The notes beneath the pieces are model-generated. The model was not told the DNA's origin. It made no database searches and saw only the letters and a list, made by a program, of their open reading frames with translations. This document shows positions 10,884 through 20,109 of a DNA stretch of 50,198 nucleotides, piece by piece (the stretch's first letter is position 1; every line of letters starts with the position of its first letter). The position numbers were made by a program, and so were the translations under genes. Origin of the DNA: Chara braunii (Eukaryota; Streptophyta; Charophyceae; Charales; Characeae); assembly GCA_003427395.1 (NCBI GenBank), contig BFEA01000412.1, forward strand, positions 3,499 through 53,696. The letters are read 5' to 3'.

Positions 10884-11750
10884 TGGAGTTAATTGGATAC
10901 CAAATAATGAAAACGATCTCCTTTGGTTGTGATCATGCGACTGATGGTTATCGGCGGCCGGTTTCTCCTTCCATGATATAGCCCCCATTTGAAGCCTTAA
11001 CTGACCCAATAGAACGCTCGGTCATTATCGCTCTACCTAGACTGAAAGTTGCGCAAAATACGGCTATAATGACTGGGTTTTGTATTCGGTTGATGACCGT
11101 AGTTGGAACCTCCGGTCGCTCCATCTATCGCGGTGGGGACCACACCTGTCGGAAAACGGGTCCAGCATCCCATAGACAAGAACAGACATAGGGCGTGGCT
11201 CCACTACTCCCGAAATGCACAAAAGACAAAAAATCATGGCGACGTATCTTTCCTTGTTCTAGCGGAAGATTCACTCTGGTTTTGCACATTTTGAGAGTGG
11301 TGGAGCGAGGCCCATACTTCCAGTTGGTAAACAGAAAAGACAGCTTGTCTTCCCCAGCATTGATTGCCCAAGAGATACCCGGGGATTGACTGCACAGGTT
11401 TTGAGGGGTACTCGGTACTGTGACAATATCGACTGAAAGGCCAGACCTGCCTCCTCAGAGCAACACATGGCTGCCTGATTTTCACCATGAACCCTTAGCT
11501 AGCAGAGTGAACTTCTTTAGGACTTCCCCCCCTACCACTGCCGTCCACGATGGCGAGAACCGATGGCGGGAAAAGTTTGGGGAAGTGTGAGAGGGGGCGC
11601 AGCTGGACAACACGGTCGATCATCCTCGTCCAAGTATGAAATCTGAGATGATTGGTCCTGCCCCCACTAGCCAGAATTTCCCCTGCCTCTCCAGGGCTTC
11701 CCTATCCCTCCATAACACCTTTGCAATCCATCCCCTGATTTCTCCCCCTC
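10884..11750. other. Spacer with MITE relic and LINE 3' flank
   Basis: No gene is supported. Positions 11020-11090 carry a degenerate member of the GTCATTATAG...CTATAATGAC foldback family. A degenerate SINE head hairpin (ACGGGTCCAGCATCCC, minus orientation) lies near 11157. From about 11500 to 11750 the minus strand continues downstream of the LINE fragment at 11752-12889 and is presumably its 3' untranslated region. Confidence 0.45.
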
Positions 11751-11751
11751 C

Positions 11752-12335
11752 TCAGCCAGTATTTGCTGAAGTGTTCAACGTGTTGTTTGATTTCTGCTTT
11801 GGAGTGTAGAGAGGCAAGCCTCCCTTTTTTTTTTTTTTTTTTTTTCTTTTCACTGTTTCCCATTGTAAAGTGATTTGTGACTGAACCTGCTGTTTGAGTG
11901 TTTCCACCGTGACGAAACCTGGCCCCTCAGAAATCTGTGACTCCCTCGATCTCAAAAGTGCATCGCCTCCACCATGATGCCCAAAACACCGCCCTTGGCC
12001 GGCGTTCGAAACATGTTGTGCTCCCTGCTCAAAGTGGGTGGTGGCTTCCTCCGGGTGACAGTTCCCGCACAGCAAAGCCTTCCAATCCCATGGCCGGGGC
12101 TCCGTCGTTCCCATTTGCCTCCGTACCCGGTCCCACCACCTCCAGAGCCAGACTGATCCTGGGCACTGCAAAAAAATGTGTTCATTTGTCCCCAGTCTTC
12201 GCTGCGACCAGAAGGCCGCTATGCAGAGCTTGCATGAGGGCTGCAGGGCAAGCCCCTCACTTCTAAGCTTGTTCTATCTATTAACCAATCATTTGTAGGC
12301 AGGCGTCTATGTTCCACCTGCTATTGTAGCAATGC

Positions 12336-12375
<40 letters not shown>

Positions 12376-12889
12376 AGCAATGCCAGCTTTGCTGGGGAGG
12401 CCTTACTCAGTCTAAACCATTTGAGGGAGAAAAGGGTGTCCCCTCTCCACTCTATGTTCAGGTGTTTCACCCATCTGGCCTCCACCGCGTCTTTCAGGCT
12501 CACACTGCGACCCAGCACACGGTATCTCGAGTCTCGACTTAACATAGTACAGCGTATGCAGTCGCCTCTTACCATTTCTCCCGCTACCCAGCTGCAGCTT
12601 CGAGGTCCAGTTTGTGGGGTCGACGCCAAGATGTGAGATTGGTGTGGTAGGTTCATAACCCAAACTCCTGTCCTTTCCTTTCAATTAGCACCCTGATACG
12701 GAAAGCCTCCGTCTTTTTGTACCACCTGACTCGCCCCCTTCACCTCTTGTCAGCCTGTTGTCAGCCCCACCCTTGTGGAACAGGTTGAGCAGCACTTCCC
12801 CTTCCGATTGCCCCTTTCGGATCTCGACCACACTCCCCCGTCCCAACCATGTCCTCGTTTCCTCTCAGGGGCACGGCAGTCTTGAATAC
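11752..12889 (-). pseudogene. LINE (L1-type) ORF2 3'-half fragment, interrupted and frame-shifted
   Basis: Minus-strand blocks match the C-terminal half of the LINE ORF2 at 39.4-40.3 kb in order. These are VSLKDAVEARWVKHLNIEW, LKWFRLSKASPAKLALL, a zinc-knuckle block ending QCPGSVWLWRWWDRV, and PWDWKALL. The reading frame is broken several times. One break is a 36-nt poly(A) insertion on + at 12338-12373, flanked by AGCAATGCC duplicated at 12328-12336 and 12376-12384. Restoring the pre-insertion site brings the LALLQ and HRRLPTNDW blocks back together, as in the intact paralogue. RT and endonuclease are absent. The 5' end abuts the SINE at 12898. A second poly(T) run at about 11826-11845 lies in the tail-proximal coding region. 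Confidence 0.75.
12338..12375 (+). mobile_element. Naked poly(A) insertion with target duplication
   Basis: A run of about 36 A, followed by G and A, is flanked by the perfect 9-bp direct repeat AGCAATGCC (12328-12336, 12376-12384). It interrupts the LINE fragment's reading frame. The form suggests a retroposition event in which only the tail was copied. Confidence 0.65.
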
Positions 12890-12893
12890 GCTA

Positions 12894-12897
<4 letters not shown>

Positions 12898-12940
<43 letters not shown>

Positions 12941-13066
12941 TCGTCAGGGTGCTAGGGGTGCTGATAAGAGCAGTCATGCTGTGAAAAAGGAGCTAGCTCA
13001 GTAGGTACTGCCATCAGACTGTCACCCCACAGACTCAGGTATAGAGCCTCGAGGACGAGCAGTCAT
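12898..13066 (-). mobile_element. 5'-truncated hairpin-SINE carrying a nested tRNA-like insertion
   Basis: The minus-strand element has a 42-nt poly(A) tail (T on + at 12898-12939) and a body that is only the 3' end of the hairpin-SINE family: loop CTGCTCTTATCAG, right stem CACCCCTAGC, then CCCTGACGAC. It is flanked by GCTATTAC at 12890-12897 and 13067-13074. A tRNA-like segment (12981-13056) has been inserted into it. Removing that insert leaves a body of about 46 bp, so truncation fell inside the hairpin. Confidence 0.6.
12981..13056 (+). other. tRNA-like 76-bp insertion with 13-bp target duplication
   Basis: The 76-bp insert is flanked by the exact 13-bp repeat GAGCAGTCATGCT (12968-12980 and 13057-13069). 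It contains a good pol III A-box-like element, TAGCTCAGTAGGTA, and a degenerate B-box-like GGTATAGAGCC. Its length matches a tRNA, but I cannot fold a clean cloverleaf by eye. It is more likely a tRNA-derived SINE head or tRNA pseudogene than a working tRNA gene. Confidence 0.45.
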
Positions 13067-13149
13067 GCTATTACAAATTTAATTATCAAGTAATCAACTT
13101 TTTTTTTTTTTCAAGTAATCACCTTCACAAACTTTACCCATTATTTATA

Positions 13150-13317
13150 AGGGCCAGATCCCACTGGCAAAGAGCATTGGAAGAAGTGTCTGAATCTGGA
13201 CGTGTTCCACGCGGAGGTGCAGAAAAGTAGATCAATCACAGTTTTTGGCACCTGTCCACAAACACGTCCACATTCAGACACCTACTGCAATCCTCTTTGC
13301 CAGTGGGATCTCGCCCT
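13150..13317. mobile_element. Foldback MITE, family AGGGCCAGATCC, copy 1
   Basis: Long inverted arms of about 55 bp run from AGGGCCAGATCCCACTGGCA inward and return as TGCCAGTGGGATCTCGCCCT. The centre is short and contains GTGCAGAAAAGTAG. There is no coding capacity. The end sequence is reminiscent of hAT termini (CAGGGCC), but no 8-bp target duplication is evident. A second copy lies at 15795-15961. Confidence 0.75.
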
Positions 13318-13579
13318 AAACCGTCCACAGAAGCTTCTTCGAGTGCCAATCACCCCAGTACATATCCTGATGATGGACTGGCCCAAGCTGACGCGATTCA
13401 TCATTCCCATGATTTCCAGGTGCAGGTCCAGGTGCAGGCTCCACTCACGGACTGAGGGACACGACTGTGCCATAGTCCGGAAAGAGCCGCTGGCGCAAAT
13501 TAGGAGATTTGGGCCGTTGATCTTTGCAATCTACGGTCAGTATCTCTTAATTCGTCCAAGTGGGACCTAGCCCCCGGAA

Positions 13580-13660
13580 AGAACCGCTGGCGCCGGTTCC
13601 CAGCACGTGCTTCTCCCCACGAATAAGACTGGAGTATGGCAGACATCATGGGCTTCTTAT
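13580..13660 (+). mobile_element. Hairpin-SINE relic
   Basis: CGCTGGCGCCGGTTCCCAGC (a head hairpin with stem GCTGG/CCAGC) is followed by GCACGTGCTTCTCCCCACGA, then ATAAGACTGGAG. The 3' hairpin is degenerate around TTCTTATCC. No tail or target duplication was found. Confidence 0.45.
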
Positions 13661-13929
13661 CCCTGCCCTGCCGGGGCACTGCGCCTGAGTCCTCGCAGGC
13701 AGTTCTCCTTAGCTGAGCGATAGATTGGTTCCGTCGCCGTGACGATAAGAACAGGCCTACAACCTACTCCAAGTCTTAGGGCAGTTTAGGGTGTCCGAAG
13801 AACCAAAATTTGGCCCATAAAAAGAAGCAAAAAATTGCACTAACCAGCCGATCATGTCAATGCACTGTACTGGCAATTGCCTCCACCCTGAGCTGTCGGT
13901 ATCCTGCAGCTCCCAACGTGCCCCCCCCC

Positions 13930-13934
<5 letters not shown>

Positions 13935-13974
<40 letters not shown>

Positions 13975-14473
13975 NNNNNNNNNNNNNNNNNNNNNNNNNN
14001 NNNNNNNNNNNNNNNNNNNNNNNNNNNNNNNNNNNNNNNNNNNNNNNNNNNNNNNNNNNNNNNNNNNNNNNNNNNNNNNNNNNNNNNNNNNNNNNNNNNN
14101 NNNNNNNNNNNNNNNNNNNNNNNNNNNNNNNNNNNNNNNNNNNNNNNNNNNNNNNNNNNNNNNNNNNNNNNNNNNNNNNNNNNNNNNNNNNNNNNNNNNN
14201 NNNNNNNNNNNNNNNNNNNNNNNNNNNNNNNNNNNNNNNNNNNNNNNNNNNNNNNNNNNNNNNNNNNNNNNNNNNNNNNNNNNNNNNNNNNNNNNNNNNN
14301 NNNNNNNNNNNNNNNNNNNNNNNNNNNNNNNNNNNNNNNNNNNNNNNNNNNNNNNNNNNNNNNNNNNNNNNNNNNNNNNNNNNNNNNNNNNNNNNNNNNN
14401 NNNNNNNNNNNNNNNNNNNNNNNNNNNNNNNNNNNNNNNNNNNNNNNNNNNNNNNNNNNNNNNNNNNNNNNNN

Positions 14474-14516
<43 letters not shown>
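13935..14516. other. Assembly gap inside mirrored microsatellites
   Basis: A (CT)n tract ends at 13974, 499 N follow (13975-14473), and a (GA)n tract begins at 14474. The flanks outside the repeats are also complementary over a few bases (CCTTCCTCTC versus GAGAGAAGGAAG). Reading frames spanning the N run are meaningless. Confidence 0.95.
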
Positions 14517-14520
<4 letters not shown>

Positions 14521-15341
14521 AAGATTTTCTCACGGGAGGGGGGAAAATGGCAATAAAATCTACCGTCCAGCAAAACAAGATCCTACAGCAAACTGTGTCC
14601 ACTCACGTCTTATTCAGCGAATCAAATCGGATCAGAGAAATAGCAAATGGCCGACAACTTGGGCGAATGACAGAGTTGCGTCAACAATGTCATTATTCGC
14701 AGTCGTCAAACAACAAACAACATATTAGACAGAGAGAAAGCACCTCTCGTTTGATTACCCCTGCATAAATGGGTCAGGAGTCAGGGCATAGTCACAGAAG
14801 GACTGTAGGAGTCGTTCAAGGGGGAGTCGTGACTCTGCATAATCATACTACTGTGCTCCTCCGAACATAAAGCACCCTGATAATCAATGTCTACAAGGTA
14901 CTATAGTTCTGGTCTCGTGCAGGCATAGTGGGGGTGTGTTGTGCTCATGGGGGAGACGGTAGCACTTAAGGGGGCATCTTGATTGCTTTCTGTTTCCATG
15001 GCACCGGGTGGGACAGGGGGAGGAGAACAATAGACAGTCTCCCCAAGGTCGTCATCAAGGACTGTCTCAAGGTAAATAGCCCCTGCGGATTAAGTTCACC
15101 TCTAGAGTCCCCAGATGGGCCAGATGCTTGTAGGGCCAGTGCAGCCCCAGCCCCAGCCCCAGCCCCAGCGCCCACAGGCCTAGTATGTTTGTGCTATGCA
15201 GGGACGAACGTAGAAATCATTATGACCAGATCCGTGGTGTCCTAGCACAGACGTAACGCCCATGGAGATGATGGAGGCGGTCTGGAGACTGTCCCCAGAC
15301 CCCCTGCCGGGCCTGTCCAGCCCCTCTTGCCTTGGTGGAGA
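14517..15341. other. Spacer, no gene seen
   Basis: No coding frame or element end is convincing. A short CCAGCC hexamer run lies at about 15143-15168. The sequence GTATGTTTGTGCTATGCAGGGACGAACG near 15186 recurs in diverged form near 16009-16030, so part of this interval belongs to an old repeated unit that also embraces the MITE copies between them. Confidence 0.4.
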
Positions 15342-15656
15342 CTACCCTCTTCCCCCGAACATAGCGCATATATTGGATTCGAGTTTCAAAATTTCAAAAA
15401 AAAAATCGAGTAGAACGCATACGCTGTATTCGAAATTTACGGCTATTCGATAGCATACACACATACGCATTGTATTTGAAGAGTATTCGAAATTTAGGGC
15501 TATTCGACAGAACACGTATGCGTTGTATTTGAATAGAATGTGCCCTAGGCGTTCTATTCAAAATTTAGGGCTATTCGATTGAACACCTACATGTTGTATG
15601 CCCTCTACCTTGTATTCGTTTACAACACATATGCGTTATGTTCGGGTGAAGAAGGT
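15342..15656. mobile_element. Foldback MITE of the CTTCTTCCCCCGAA family with internal tandem units
   Basis: The left end CTACCCTCTTCCCCCGAACA returns at the right as TGTTCGGGTGAAGAAGGTTG-like sequence, with GCGCATAT/ATATGCG inside it. The interior contains three tandem, diverged units built on ATTCGAAATTTAGGGCTATTCGA. It is non-coding. Smaller relatives lie at 9296-9392 and 28293-28397. Confidence 0.7.
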
Positions 15657-15794
15657 TGGAAGACCACCAGTACGCAGCAGCAGCCTTGCAGAAAGATTTT
15701 GACTCCCTCCCTCGCCCCTGGAAAGTCTCGAAGCAACTTTCGGGGCAGGTGCAGGCCATTGATGAAAATGATCATTCACGAGCCTCGCCGCCTC

Positions 15795-15961
15795 AGGGCC
15801 AGATCCACAGGCAAAGAGGATTGGAATGAGTGTCTGAATCTGGACGTGTTTGTGGCGAGGTGCAGAAAACTATGATTGATCTGCTTTTCTGCATCACGGC
15901 GTGGAGGACGTCCAGATTCAGACACTAATTCCAATCGTCCTTGCCAGTGGGATCTGGCCCT
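15795..15961. mobile_element. Foldback MITE, family AGGGCCAGATCC, copy 2
   Basis: Same family and near-identical length as 13150-13317: AGGGCCAGATCC at the left, GGATCTGGCCCT at the right, and arms sharing GTGTCTGAATCTGGACGTG. Stem differences between the two copies are mostly single-arm changes. Confidence 0.75.
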
Positions 15962-16249
15962 CAGATGCTCATGCAACTGGTGCCAGGCCCCACACTGTCA
16001 GGTGCTTTGTTGTGCTATGCAAGGACGAACTTGGCCACTTTTATGACCGGATTCATGCTGTCCAAGCACAGAGTCTGACATAGTACCCATGCAGATGATG
16101 GAGCTGGCATCCAAGATAGAAATTATACAGTGGGCAACCGCAAGGCGGTTTCAGAGATCTACTGGGTTCACTGAGAGAGCATTTTTTTTCGTTTTCGTTT
16201 TTGGGAGGGTCTTTCTTCCCAGCACTCTCCACCCAGACCATTGGCACAC

Positions 16250-17000
16250 ATTAAACCACAAGTACTTGGCCCAGCTATCGGCCGCGGGAAAAAAAAAGAG
16301 TAGAAACGTTTCTAGTCTAGGCGGATGAATTTGGGTGTTCCTGTAGTAGCCCGTACGTTTCCTAAAATCTTGGGCGCTCCGGTAGTAGCCCGTACGTTTC
16401 CTAAAATCGTGGCGCATTAACGGGCACGACTCGAGGAAGTACTGGTCGTTTAACGACCAGTACTTGGCCCAGCTATCGATGCCGAGCCGGGATACCCCCT
16501 AAAATCTCGGGCGCTCCGGTAGTAGCCCGTACGTTTCCTAAAATCGTGGCCCGTTAACGGGCACGACTCGAGGAAGTACTGGTGGTTTAAACGACCAGTA
16601 CTTGGCCCAGCTATCGATGCCAAGCCGGGATACCCCCTGCGCGCCAAGTCTTGCCGAGCCGCCGGGGCACCGTTTCGTGTTGATTTTGGCTGGCGCTTCC
16701 AGCCATTGTGGTTCGGTGCCCCGAAGCGCGCAACTGCCGGCGCGTTAATGGGAATCGCTCGCGGCCGATAGCTGCACCAAGTCCTGCAGTGGTGGTTTAA
16801 TAATGGTTGCCCTTACCGCGCTCTCTTCAACAACCAGTACCTTGCCCAGCTATCGAGTCCGAGCCTGAGTCGCTTTCCAGCAGGTGTCGCTCCCCACCAA
16901 TAGATGGAGCCTTCCACGCAGCTCCCGGGTTGCGCTTATCACTCCCTTGAACCACCAGTACCTTGCCCAGCTATCAAGTCCGAGCCTGAGCCGACAAAGC
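16250..17000. repeat. Palindrome-rich repeat block with a 137-bp tandem duplication
   Basis: Units beginning CCTAAAATCT at 16361 and 16498 are near-identical over about 137 bp. Each holds the palindrome-like GCCCGTTAACGGGC (altered in unit 1) and the inverted repeat AGTACTGGTCGTT/AACGACCAGTACT. The module ACCAGTAC.TTG.CCCAGCTATC occurs five times between 16257 and 16980. A GC-rich inverted repeat (CGGGGCACCG/CGGTGCCCCG) sits near 16661-16724. A hairpin-SINE head relic (TTTCCAGCAGGTG with CCCCACCAATAGATGGAGCC) lies at about 16871-16913. No gene is supported. Confidence 0.7.
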
Positions 17001-17092
17001 CCTGCCGAGCGTGGAGCTACCTGTATGTAGTACCACAGGGCCCTGGCAGGCTTCCTTCATTCGGAATGATCATGAAAAGACAAGCCTACAAG

Positions 17093-17466
17093 GGATAATC
17101 TGCAAAATAGCCCCATAAGTTGAGATATATGCCAAAATGCCCCTGAAAGATGAGGGTAGAGCATAATGCCCCTCTGACAAAAAAAATATGTTGTGAAATA
17201 CCTCTGGCGCCGCATCTTTGCAATGGACACCTGCCAGGTGCCGTCCAACTTCGCAAAATGCCCCGGTACTTGCCAACTTTTCCTAGGCGCGATTGCAACA
17301 AGCCAAGGCCCAAACGCCGCAAACAGGACGTCGGGAAGGTCCAGATTGCAAATTCGCACACCTGCCTGACAGGGCCATAACACAAAGTTTTCGGCCCAAA
17401 AGGGCATTCTGCTGTACGCAATTGTGGCATATATCTCAACTTGCTGGGGTATTTTGCAAATTATCC
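17093..17466. mobile_element. Long-TIR foldback element, TGCCCC-tiled family, member 1
   Basis: The arm GGATAATCTGCAAAATAGCC, continuing through AAGTTGAGATATATGCCA, returns at the right end in reverse complement and finishes ...GCAAATTATCC. The arms carry spaced AATGCCCC/AATAGCCCC motifs. The internal part has no convincing gene. No clean target duplication could be defined. Related elements lie at 18645-19009 and 22818-23725. Confidence 0.7.
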
Positions 17467-17509
17467 GCCAAAAGAATGACAAAAAAAGTAAAAAAAACAA
17501 GGAAATCCA

Positions 17510-17992
17510 GTGGCCTAGCTCAGTTGGTTAGGCATGCAGGTGGCATTCAGGAGGTTGTGGGTTCAAGCCCCATGACCGCCTGCAGCGCACTTAGTGCCAA
17601 TCAGCTGTGATAGTCCGTTGGGTACCTCTTATCGGTATCAGAAGGGTCTTTGGCCAAGCCGGGTGTGAGTGCGAGTGTGAGTGAGTTGTGTGTAATGTGT
17701 GGGAGAGTGTTGGCCTTAGACACTACTGCTATTCGATGAGGGGTCACCTGGGGGATGATGAGAAAGGGAGGCGCAGCTACTGGCAAAATGCTCGGTCTTT
17801 GCATTAGCGGGACCCCACCGGAGGCCCCACCCCATCTCTCACTACTGCCGTAACAGTTGGGGCAGGGGGCAAACATGCACAATTTCCTTCACATTGTGAG
17901 TTAACTCTGCTTGCAGGGGTCCCCTCTACTTAGCAGGAGTGGCAGGTAGGAATGGTAACGCAAAAAAAGAATTTGAGAAAAAAAAAAAACCA
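17510..17992 (+). mobile_element. tRNA-derived SINE with intact pol III boxes
   Basis: The head is tRNA-like, with A box TAGCTCAGTTGG at 17516-17527 and B box GGTTCAAGCCC at 17560-17570. It passes into a body that starts with a GCGCACTTAGTGC hairpin and runs through GGTACCTCTTATCGGTATC to GCTTGCAGGGGTCCCCTCT, then A-rich sequence. The same body, without the tRNA head, is present in reverse orientation at 21987-22439, which establishes a repeat family. The direct repeats at the ends of this copy are unclear. Confidence 0.8.
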
Positions 17993-18059
17993 CTTTACTT
18001 CTTTATAAAAAGAACAATAAAATTTTCTATATTTAAAAAAAAAAAACAAAAACGAAAAG

Positions 18060-18085
18060 AGTTACTTTCCCAACACGTGCACACA

Positions 18086-18161
<76 letters not shown>

Positions 18162-18248
18162 CGTTATGAGTGTATCTGGCCCTGTCTGTCAGATGTATAC
18201 ATTCGGGCTCAGAAGTACCGTAAGTCTGAGTTATTTTCTCAACGCGCT

Positions 18249-18310
<62 letters not shown>

Positions 18311-18397
18311 CATTATGAGTGTATCTGGCCCTGTCTGTCAGATGTATACATTCGGGCTCAGAAGTACCGTACGTCTGAGTTATATTCTCAACGCGCT

Positions 18398-18475
<78 letters not shown>

Positions 18476-18600
18476 CATTATGAGTGTAGCTGGCCCTGTC
18501 TGTCAGATGTATACATTCGGGCGCAGAAGTACTGTACGTCTGAGCTTAAATGTGTACCGCTGTCAGACAGGGTCAGTCTCGGTCAGATACACTTGGAAGT
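18060..18600. repeat. Three tandem units alternating (CA/GA)n with a hairpin-forming 80-bp core
   Basis: Three cores near 18162, 18308 and 18474 contain CTGGCCCTGTCTGTCAGATG, then ACATTCGGGC and AGAAGTAC.GTA.GTCTGAG, separated by (CA)n(GA)n runs. A partial inverted copy of the core (CTGTCAGACAGGGTC) lies at about 18557-18571, so the last unit can fold back. Frames here only follow the repeats. Confidence 0.85.
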
Positions 18601-18644
18601 AGCATCTTCAGCAGGGGATGCTTTTTTTTTTTGAGGGGGGGGGG

Positions 18645-19009
18645 AGTTTTGAAATGCTCCTCCAACGTCCATTTATTTGCAGTATGCCCCTCCAACGGTG
18701 GACTTACCCTGTCCCGCCCCTTTGACAACGATTGAAGTTTCCTAAAAACCCCTGCTGTCGTTTGGGCCTGAAATATGTTCAAAGTGCCCCTACAGGCGGT
18801 ACCCACTCCAAATTTCCAGTATGCCCCTGCCAGGGGAACAGCCGCGAGTGCCACCAATGGCCACAGGGGCATGCTGGAAAGTTGCACCCCTCATTTACAG
18901 AGGCCTGCGGGAAACTTCAGAGGCCCTAGGGGCACGGCAGGGTAAGTCGGCCATCTGAGGGGCATACCGCAAATATATTGAAGTCGGAGGGGCATTTCAA
19001 AAATTTTCC
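18645..19009. mobile_element. Long-TIR foldback element, TGCCCC-tiled family, member 2
   Basis: The left arm TTTTGAAATGCTCCTCCAAC, then TTATTTGCAGTATGCCCCTC, then GACTTACCCTG, returns in reverse complement at the right (AGGGGCATTTCAAAAATTTT at the end). Each arm carries four to five (A/G)TGCCCC motifs at spacings of about 30-60 nt. It is flanked by similar CTTTTTTT.GAGGGGGG stretches (18621-18642 and 19009-19026) that may be a target duplication, though homopolymers make this uncertain. The segment TGGGCCTGAAATATGTTCAA inside is shared with member 3 at 22818-23725. Confidence 0.75.
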
Positions 19010-19633
19010 TTTTTTTCGAGGGGGGACGAAGTTCCAATCTATTTGTGGGGAGATGCACGTTCTGGGAACTGGGACCAGTGTCCCATATGAAAATTGTACA
19101 AAGAATTTGATACACCGGGCCCATTACCCGGCTTCAGCTTGAATCAGCTATTCAGAAAAAACATCAGAACAGAATTGAAAAAATAGGGCTAACTAAAACC
19201 ACTCCCTGTAGAGGGCTGCGCGAAAATGTGCGCTAACAGAGCGGCGATAGCGGTGGAGTGGCGCCTGGTCGTCGGCGGCGGCTGGGTAGGACGCAACGTC
19301 GGGATAGGTGGACGCTGACTTCTTTCACGAGGCACCTACCCTGCCATGCACCATAGCTGTGTGAGAGCTATGGTGACAGTGCCCTGGCGTAGTCTAGCCC
19401 TTGAGTGGGTAGGGAGTGCCTTGCACTCTTACACCATGGCATCCTGGCAGCTCCGCATCTGACCTCCATACCAATCTTCATACCTAACAGGATCTCGACA
19501 CCAGAGGAGCCGTCCTCCCCTCAAGCCTTCTACTGGAAAGGGGGGGCTCCTTTCTCACCATCCAAAGGCCGTGCGCTGTGCCTTCATGACGCCATCTCGA
19601 CTGCCTTGATCACTAGGAATTTAGTAGGAAAGC
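19010..19633. other. Spacer with SINE head relic and a perfect short hairpin
   Basis: A minus-strand hairpin-SINE relic (CCAATCTATTTGTGGGGAG ... CTGGGAACTGGGACCAG) lies at about 19034-19082. CCATAGCTGTGTGAGAGCTATGG near 19349 is an 8-bp-stem hairpin. No gene is supported in this interval. Confidence 0.45.
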
Positions 19634-19855
19634 ATGGAAGGCGGAGCGGCACATCTGGACGCAGTGGGAGAGTGTGCGGCTGCGGTGGCAGCGCTCCGGC
19701 ATGTCCAAGGGCTACAGCAAGTCTCGTTTGACTTATCTAGGTCGCAAGGCAGTCTGATGTCCAGTTACTTCATGCTGTGTTTTTTTCACTTAATTTGGTT
19801 GTTGTTGTTGTCTTCTACGTTCTGCTTAGTTTTCCGTCCCCGGTTCATGACGTAG
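19634..19855 (+). CDS. Possible short exon or ORF, unrecognised
   Basis: An ATG-initiated frame of 73 codons starts MEGGAAHLDAVGECAAAVAA and continues LRHVQGLQQVSFDLSRSQ before becoming hydrophobic. The first 38 residues look protein-like, GC-richer than their surroundings and Ala-rich with helix propensity. GT dinucleotides near 19740 could be a splice donor, after which the frame would be intronic. This is the only candidate for a host-gene first exon I noticed, but nothing downstream supports a gene and I do not recognise it. Confidence 0.2.
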   Translation: MEGGAAHLDAVGECAAAVAALRHVQGLQQVSFDLSRSQGSLMSSYFMLCFFHLIWLLLLSSTFCLVFRPRFMT

Positions 19856-20078
19856 TTTGAAGCCTTTCGTCCGTGGACATTGATTTCTTATGAATGAGTG
19901 AGATATCCGTTGGAAACATCTGCGCAACGTATTCCCCTCGTGTGATTGATGGCCGTGGTCAGTCGTTTCGCACCAAGGCTAGGACTTGGGATTTGTGCTT
20001 GATGTTGCAATTTTCCAGAAGCATAGGTTCATTCACAGATTCTCGATGTTCTCAAACGCGGGTTAGGTTTGTGGTTCC

Positions 20079-20109
<31 letters not shown>

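Noticed and set aside
12981-13056. Functional tRNA gene
   Set aside because: The B box is degenerate, no clean cloverleaf could be drawn and it is flanked by a target duplication.
13757-14768. Reading frames of 240-300 residues
   Set aside because: They run through the 499-N gap and its flanking microsatellites, so they are not evidence of coding.
17057-17500. Minus-strand ORF of 147 codons
   Set aside because: It lies within a foldback element whose arms dictate the sequence; no motif and no relative.
17510-17582. Functional tRNA gene
   Set aside because: Both pol III boxes are good, but the sequence continues into a body shared with another SINE copy, and acceptor pairing is not evident.
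19634-19855. Confident host gene
   Set aside because: Only 38 residues look protein-like, no downstream exon was found and I recognise no family; kept as a low-confidence feature only.
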